From assembly GCA_937951455.1 (NCBI GenBank), contig CALFBU010000275.1, positions 1 to 5,292 on the forward strand: a stretch of 5,292 bases of DNA, written 5' to 3'. Shown here piece after piece: positions 1-5,292 of the stretch; position 1 is the first letter of the stretch, and the number at the start of each line of letters is the position of its first letter. A model generated the notes under the pieces. The model made no database searches. It saw only the letters and a program-made list of their open reading frames with translations, and was not told where the DNA came from. The position numbers and the translations under genes were made by a program. Source of the stretch: an uncultured Rhizobiaceae group bacterium (GTDB lineage Bacteria > Pseudomonadota > Alphaproteobacteria > Rhizobiales > Rhizobiaceae).

Positions 1-233
1 GCATCATACCACATGTTAAGCGCGCCAGAAGCGCCAGCACCGATTGAAATACAAAGAATAGAGATGAAGCCAAGGAATGGATTGATACCACCGGGTGCCA
101 TTAACATGCCGACGATGGCTGTAAAGATAACAAGATACATCACGCGTGGTTTTAACAGACGATAAAAATCAGCCGGCATTGCTGCTGTAATGCTTGGTGT
201 CGGGTTATCTCTTGGTGCTGTTTCGACGCTCAT
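1..233 (-). CDS. ctaB: Protoheme IX farnesyltransferase (heme O synthase), N-terminal part
   Basis: CtaB is an inner-membrane prenyltransferase that adds a farnesyl group to protoheme IX, giving heme O, the precursor of the heme A used by aa3 oxidase. Only the first 77 codons are present; the rest lies beyond base 1. The protein starts [14 protein letters not shown], followed by [14 protein letters not shown] (about residues 22-35), the conserved N-terminal signature of the UbiA-type heme O synthases. Two hydrophobic segments follow at about 31-47 and 52-71. The fragment ends in ALNMWYD (71-77), the start of the first Asp-rich prenyl-diphosphate/Mg2+ site. The ATG at 233 has an AAGGG ribosome site at 242-246, 8 nt upstream. 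It follows coxA in the same direction after 56 bp, so it is probably co-transcribed as the cofactor-supply gene of the oxidase operon. Identification is firm despite truncation. Confidence 0.93.
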   Translation of the reverse strand, partial: MSVETAPRDNPTPSITAAMPADFYRLLKPRVMYLVIFTAIVGMLMAPGGINPFLGFISILCISIGAGASGALNMWYD

Positions 234-253
234 TTACGCTACCCTTACAAGAT

Positions 254-282
254 GCAAGCCGCTAAACTCTTCAGCGGCTTGC
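254..282 (-). terminator. Hairpin between coxA and ctaB (mRNA 3'-end/processing element or weak terminator)
   Basis: A perfect 10-bp inverted repeat, GCAAGCCGCT (254-263) and AGCGGCTTGC (273-282), with a 9-nt loop, lies 7 nt after the coxA stop. Read in the operon direction (minus), the hairpin is followed by ATCTTGT, which is not a real U-tract, so full intrinsic termination is doubtful. In the plus direction it is followed by a T-rich stretch (gtattgtttatttt), but no plus-strand gene ends there. The likeliest role is partial attenuation or protection of the coxAB message from 3' decay. It ends 7 nt before the ctaB ribosome site. Confidence 0.5.
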
Positions 283-289
283 GTATTGT

Positions 290-2888
<2,599 letters not shown>

Positions 2889-2893
2889 TAATT

Positions 2894-2898
2894 CTCCT
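2894..2898 (-). promoter_or_regulatory. Ribosome binding site of coxB
   Basis: AGGAG on the minus strand, 5 nt before the ATG at 2888 and 8 nt before the ATG at 2885. It supports starting coxB here but cannot tell the two adjacent ATG codons apart. Confidence 0.8.
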
Positions 2899-2919
2899 GT
2901 ATGGGTCGTGTAGACTTTT

Positions 2920-2934
2920 GAGGTTATTAGCCTC
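2920..2934. repeat. Near-palindrome in the presumed coxB leader
   Basis: GAGGTTATTAGCCTC on the plus strand: perfect 4-bp arms GAGG and CCTC, with partial symmetry inside them (one mismatch, then an A/T pair). It lies between the candidate coxB promoter and the coxB ribosome site, where it could be an operator or a small leader hairpin. It is short enough to arise by chance. Confidence 0.3.
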
Positions 2935-2969
2935 TAATTCATGCCTTTGACCACGCCATTGATTATTTC

Positions 2970-2998
2970 ACAATATGTTTTTGCGATTTAACTGTAAA
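2970..2998 (-). promoter_or_regulatory. Candidate sigma70-type promoter of coxB
   Basis: On the minus strand, TTTACA (2998-2993, five of six matches to TTGACA) is followed after exactly 17 nt by TATTGT (2975-2970, four of six matches to TATAAT). This would start transcription at about 2963 and give a leader of roughly 75 nt before the coxB ATG. It is the best promoter-like pair I found upstream of coxB by eye. The -10 is imperfect and the region is AT-rich, so a chance match is possible. Confidence 0.35.
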
Positions 2999-3071
2999 AA
3001 TCTTGGCTTAAGTGCTTACTTTTCACAGCAAAATGCATCATCACCAATAAAAACATATGAGTTTGCCAATC

Positions 3072-3109
3072 GCAAATAAAATGCCGACTTATTTATGCGG
3101 CATATTTGC
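3072..3109. repeat. Bulged 12-bp inverted repeat in the divergent promoter region
   Basis: Plus-strand arms are GCAAAT (3072-3077) and ATGCCG (3081-3086) on the left, and CGGCAT (3098-3103) and ATTTGC (3104-3109) on the right. All 12 bases pair, with a 3-nt AAA bulge on the left and an 11-nt loop (3087-3097). As minus-strand RNA the inner 6-bp stem is followed by TTTTATTT, resembling a weak intrinsic terminator. As DNA it could be a protein-binding site. It sits about 75 bp upstream of the candidate coxB -35 element and about 180 bp upstream of the IalB-family gene. The structure is seen directly; its role is unknown. Confidence 0.5.
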
Positions 3110-3287
3110 ACGTATAAAATTTTTGACACTTGAACGATTTTTTCTTTTCGCTGCTCAACGTGAAGCGTAAAACTGCCACAGTTTCGAGATTTATACCAAT
3201 AATGATAGAGAGTATGCTTGCTGGTTGGTTTTGGTTAACATTTAGCAGTGATAAATACTAAGTAAGACAACTGATTCGGAAAAAACC

Positions 3288-3797
3288 ATGCGCGTATTTC
3301 AAAAATCTTTAATTCTTATGGCAATCATTACAGGCATTTCCGCCTTGCTGACCAATGCAAGCTTTGCACAAGGCGCTGTTAAGTCAGCGCACGGCGCATG
3401 GTCTATGGTTTGCGAAACACCACCGGGTGCTGCCAGCGAACAATGTGCACTAATGCAAAATGTTGTAGCACAAGACAGATCAGAGGTTGGCCTTTCCGTT
3501 GTTATTTTAAGAACTGCCGATGGCAAATCAGAGATTATGCGTGTTTTAGCCCCTCTTGGTGTGCTCCTACCCAATGGCCTTGGTCTCAACGTTGACGGCA
3601 AGGATATTGGACGCGCCTATTTCGTGCGCTGTTTTCAAGACGGATGTTACGCAGAAGTCATTCTGGAAGGCCAGCTGCTTGAAGACCTTAAAAAAGGTAC
3701 AACCGCAACTTTCATTGTTTTCCAAACGCCTGAAGAAGGCATTGGCATTCCAGTTGATCTATCGGGTTTTTCTGACGGCTACTCAAAAATTCCGTAA
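3288..3797 (+). CDS. Invasion-associated locus B (IalB) family secreted protein
   Basis: The 169-residue product has a clear Sec signal peptide: MRVFQKS, a hydrophobic core at about 8-22, and a likely cut after A27 in NASFA-Q. The mature part is a small periplasmic domain. It matches the alphaproteobacterial IalB family by its pattern: HGAWSMVCETPPG near the start, C53 in EQCALMQ, then VVILRTADGKSEIMRVLAPLGVLLPNGLGL, and a second Cys pair at 115 and 120 in FVRCFQDGCYAE. The four cysteines (42, 53, 115, 120) suggest two disulfides. The family is named from Bartonella, where IalB is linked to erythrocyte invasion. It is widespread in free-living relatives, so pathogenicity should not be inferred and the molecular role here is unknown. 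A weak GGA (3278-3280) lies 7 nt before the ATG. It is divergent from coxB and 77 bp upstream of tldD, possibly co-transcribed with it. Confidence 0.88.
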   Translation: MRVFQKSLILMAIITGISALLTNASFAQGAVKSAHGAWSMVCETPPGAASEQCALMQNVVAQDRSEVGLSVVILRTADGKSEIMRVLAPLGVLLPNGLGLNVDGKDIGRAYFVRCFQDGCYAEVILEGQLLEDLKKGTTATFIVFQTPEEGIGIPVDLSGFSDGYSKIP

Positions 3798-3816
3798 GCC
3801 TTAATCACAAGATTAC

Positions 3817-3832
3817 TTGGTTTTTGAACCAA
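3817..3832. repeat. Short AT-rich inverted repeat between the IalB-family gene and tldD
   Basis: TTGGTT (3817-3822) and AACCAA (3827-3832) pair around a 4-nt loop, 19 nt after the stop of the upstream gene. The stem is only 6 bp with two G-C pairs, and no T-run follows on either strand, so it is not a convincing terminator. It leaves open whether tldD is read through from the upstream gene. Confidence 0.35.
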
Positions 3833-3863
3833 AAGTGTTATCTGGTGTTAAAGTAATTTTACT

Positions 3864-3867
3864 GGAG
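3864..3867 (+). promoter_or_regulatory. Ribosome binding site of tldD
   Basis: GGAG, 7 nt before the ATG at 3875. The in-frame TTG immediately before it (3872) would leave only 4 nt of spacing, so the ATG is the better start. Confidence 0.75.
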
Positions 3868-3874
3868 CATCTTG

Positions 3875-5287
3875 ATGACCACCCTTCTTGAGCAATTTGA
3901 TATTGAACAAAGCCAAATCGAAAAAATGTTGACCGATTCCATTGGCAAGGCCGAAGACGGTGAGCTTTTTGTTGAATATTGCGAAAGCGAAGGGCTGGTC
4001 TTTGACAATGGCAAGTTAAAAACAGGGACGTTTGATACCCGCCAGGGCTTTGGGCTTCGTGCGGTTTCTGGAGAACTATCGGCTTATTCGCATTCGGGTG
4101 ACATGTCACAAGCCGGCCTTAAACGTGCATGTGATGCTGTGCGTTCTGTTCAATCCGGAAAAGGTGGCGCATATGCAAGCGGCCCACGCGGCACAAACCG
4201 CAAACTTTATTCAGAAGACAATCCAATTCTCGCACCGACCTTCGAAGACAAGGTTAAGCTGCTGGAAGAGATAGACGCTTATGCACGTGATGCTGATGAC
4301 AAAGTGCGTCAGGTTACCGTTTCTCTGGGTGCGAATTGGCAGGTTGTAGAAATTCTGCGTCCAGATGGACATTTTGTCCGCGATGTTCGCCCTCTGGTTC
4401 GCATCGGAGTTAATGTTGTTCTAGGTCAAGGCGATCGTCAGGAAACAGGCTCATTTGGTTTTGGGGGTCGTACCAGCTATGGCGAGTTCCTGACCAAAGA
4501 TAAATGGCAACACGCAGTTTCAGAAGCCATTCGCATGGCCAATGTTAATCTGGAAGCTGTTCCTGCCCCTGCGGGTACGTTTGACATCGTATTAAGTGCA
4601 GGATGGCCAGGCGTTATGCTGCATGAAGCGGTAGGCCACGGACTTGAAGGTGACTTCAACCGCAAGAAAACATCGGCCTTCTCTGAACTTATGGGCAAGC
4701 AAGTAGCTTCAAAAGGGGTTACTGTAGTTGATAATGGTACGATAGACGGGCGACGCGGCTCGCTCTCCATTGATGATGAAGGCACGCCGACGAATGATAC
4801 GGTTTTGATCGAAGATGGTATTTTGGTTGGCTATATGCAAGACCGCCAAAACGCTCGTCTTATGGGTGTTGAATCCACAGGCAATGGCCGTCGTCAATCA
4901 TACGCACATCAGCCTATGCCACGCATGACAAACACCTATATGAAATCTGGCGAGAATGATGCAAAAGAGATTTTGGAATCCGTCAAGGATGGTATCTACG
5001 CAGTCTCTTTTGGTGGTGGTCAGGTGGACATTACCTCTGGCAAGTTCGTCTTCGATTGCACGGAAGCCTATGAAATCAAGGATGGCAAAGTCGGAAGACC
5101 ACTAAAAGGCGCAAACCTAATCGGCAACGGCCCAGAAGCCATGCAACGCATCGCCATGGTCGGCAATGACATGGCGCTGGACACAGGCATAGGCATGTGC
5201 GGCAAACAAGGCCAAAGCGTGCCGGTAGGTGTGGGACAGCCGACTCTGAGAATGAACGCGGTTACTGTTGGAGGGACTGGGGTTTAG
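3875..5287 (+). CDS. tldD: Metalloprotease subunit TldD
   Basis: TldD pairs with TldE (PmbA) to form a cytoplasmic zinc protease that degrades unfolded peptides through a narrow channel. In enterobacteria the complex matures microcin B17 and helps degrade the CcdA antitoxin. The 470-residue product is full length for the family. The zinc site is visible as HEAVGH (H250, E251, H255) inside the conserved MLHEAVGHGLEGDFNRKKTS stretch, with the third expected ligand C442 in GMCGKQGQSVPVGVGQPTLR near the C-terminus. The N-terminal half (about 1-225) carries the usual family features, including GFGLRAVSGELSAYSHSGD (58-76). I chose the ATG at 3875 over the adjacent TTG because of the GGAG spacing. 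No tldE/pmbA gene is in the window; in many bacteria it lies elsewhere. The gene is complete and ends five bases before the window edge. Confidence 0.97.
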   Translation: MTTLLEQFDIEQSQIEKMLTDSIGKAEDGELFVEYCESEGLVFDNGKLKTGTFDTRQGFGLRAVSGELSAYSHSGDMSQAGLKRACDAVRSVQSGKGGAYASGPRGTNRKLYSEDNPILAPTFEDKVKLLEEIDAYARDADDKVRQVTVSLGANWQVVEILRPDGHFVRDVRPLVRIGVNVVLGQGDRQETGSFGFGGRTSYGEFLTKDKWQHAVSEAIRMANVNLEAVPAPAGTFDIVLSAGWPGVMLHEAVGHGLEGDFNRKKTSAFSELMGKQVASKGVTVVDNGTIDGRRGSLSIDDEGTPTNDTVLIEDGILVGYMQDRQNARLMGVESTGNGRRQSYAHQPMPRMTNTYMKSGENDAKEILESVKDGIYAVSFGGGQVDITSGKFVFDCTEAYEIKDGKVGRPLKGANLIGNGPEAMQRIAMVGNDMALDTGIGMCGKQGQSVPVGVGQPTLRMNAVTVGGTGV

Positions 5288-5292
5288 GGATA

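Larger units (their letters stand above)
2889..3287. other. Divergent intergenic control region between coxB and the IalB-family gene
   Basis: This 399-bp AT-rich stretch separates two divergently read genes and must hold the promoters of both. It contains the coxB ribosome site, a candidate coxB promoter, a near-palindrome (2920-2934) and a bulged inverted repeat (3072-3109), listed separately. I found no convincing -35/-10 pair for the plus-strand gene. The only exact TTGACA (3123-3128) has no good -10 at the right spacing, and the weak candidates at 3217-3257 are poor matches. I see no tRNA, known riboswitch or credible protein gene here. Confidence 0.8.

Noticed and set aside
2961..2975. 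FNR/Anr-like box on the minus strand (TTGTGAAATAATCAA)
   Set aside because: Only the ATCAA half matches; the other half is TTGTG rather than TTGAT and the spacing is one base too long.
3123..3128. Perfect TTGACA as a -35 element for the IalB-family gene
   Set aside because: No acceptable -10 lies 16-18 nt downstream (the sequence there is TTTCGC-like), and the position would give a leader of over 130 nt.
3081..3170. A possible 29-residue ORF (starting MPTYLCGIF) in the divergent intergenic region
   Set aside because: There is no Shine-Dalgarno sequence before its ATG, the start lies inside the inverted repeat, and an ORF this short is expected by chance.
3825..3853. Possible tldD promoter (TTGAAC, 17 nt, TTAAAG)
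   Set aside because: The -10 matches the consensus at only three of six positions, within reach of chance in AT-rich DNA.
3852..3863. Small palindrome AGTAA-TT-TTACT just before the tldD ribosome site
   Set aside because: The 2-nt gap is too short for a proper RNA hairpin, and an AT-rich 5-bp arm is weak evidence for an operator.

Overview
The window looks like ordinary chromosomal core DNA of an alphaproteobacterium, most likely of the order Hyphomicrobiales (Rhizobiales). Evidence for this is the order ctaB-coxA-coxB next to a divergent IalB-family gene and tldD, together with A1-type cytochrome oxidase subunits very close to alphaproteobacterial ones. Base composition looks moderate to low in GC for that order (I did not count it), which fits a marine or host-associated member better than a soil Rhizobium. 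I cannot name a genus.

Left half, minus strand: a respiratory operon read right to left. coxB (2888-1932) encodes the CuA subunit II of aa3-type cytochrome c oxidase, coxA (1891-290) the catalytic subunit I, and ctaB (233 to beyond base 1) the heme O synthase, cut by the window edge. The gaps are 40 and 56 bp. The second gap holds a perfect 10-bp hairpin that could tune ctaB expression or stabilise the coxA mRNA end. Together these genes make two core subunits of the terminal oxidase and the first enzyme of its heme A cofactor supply. The other parts (coxC, ctaG and so on) would be expected beyond the left edge.

Middle: a divergent 399-bp intergenic region (2889-3287), AT-rich, with no convincing gene. 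It carries a plausible sigma70-type promoter for coxB, a small near-palindrome in the presumed coxB leader, and a 38-nt bulged inverted repeat near its centre.

Right half, plus strand: a secreted IalB-family periplasmic protein (3288-3797) followed after 77 bp by a complete tldD (3875-5287), a TldD/TldE-type metalloprotease subunit. The stop codon of tldD lies five bases before the window end.

I see no mobile element, CRISPR array, tRNA, rRNA or broken gene. I also found no convincing evidence of a new multi-gene system. The points worth a second look are small: an unusual charged insertion in CoxB, the inverted repeats in the divergent control region, and the intercistronic hairpin.
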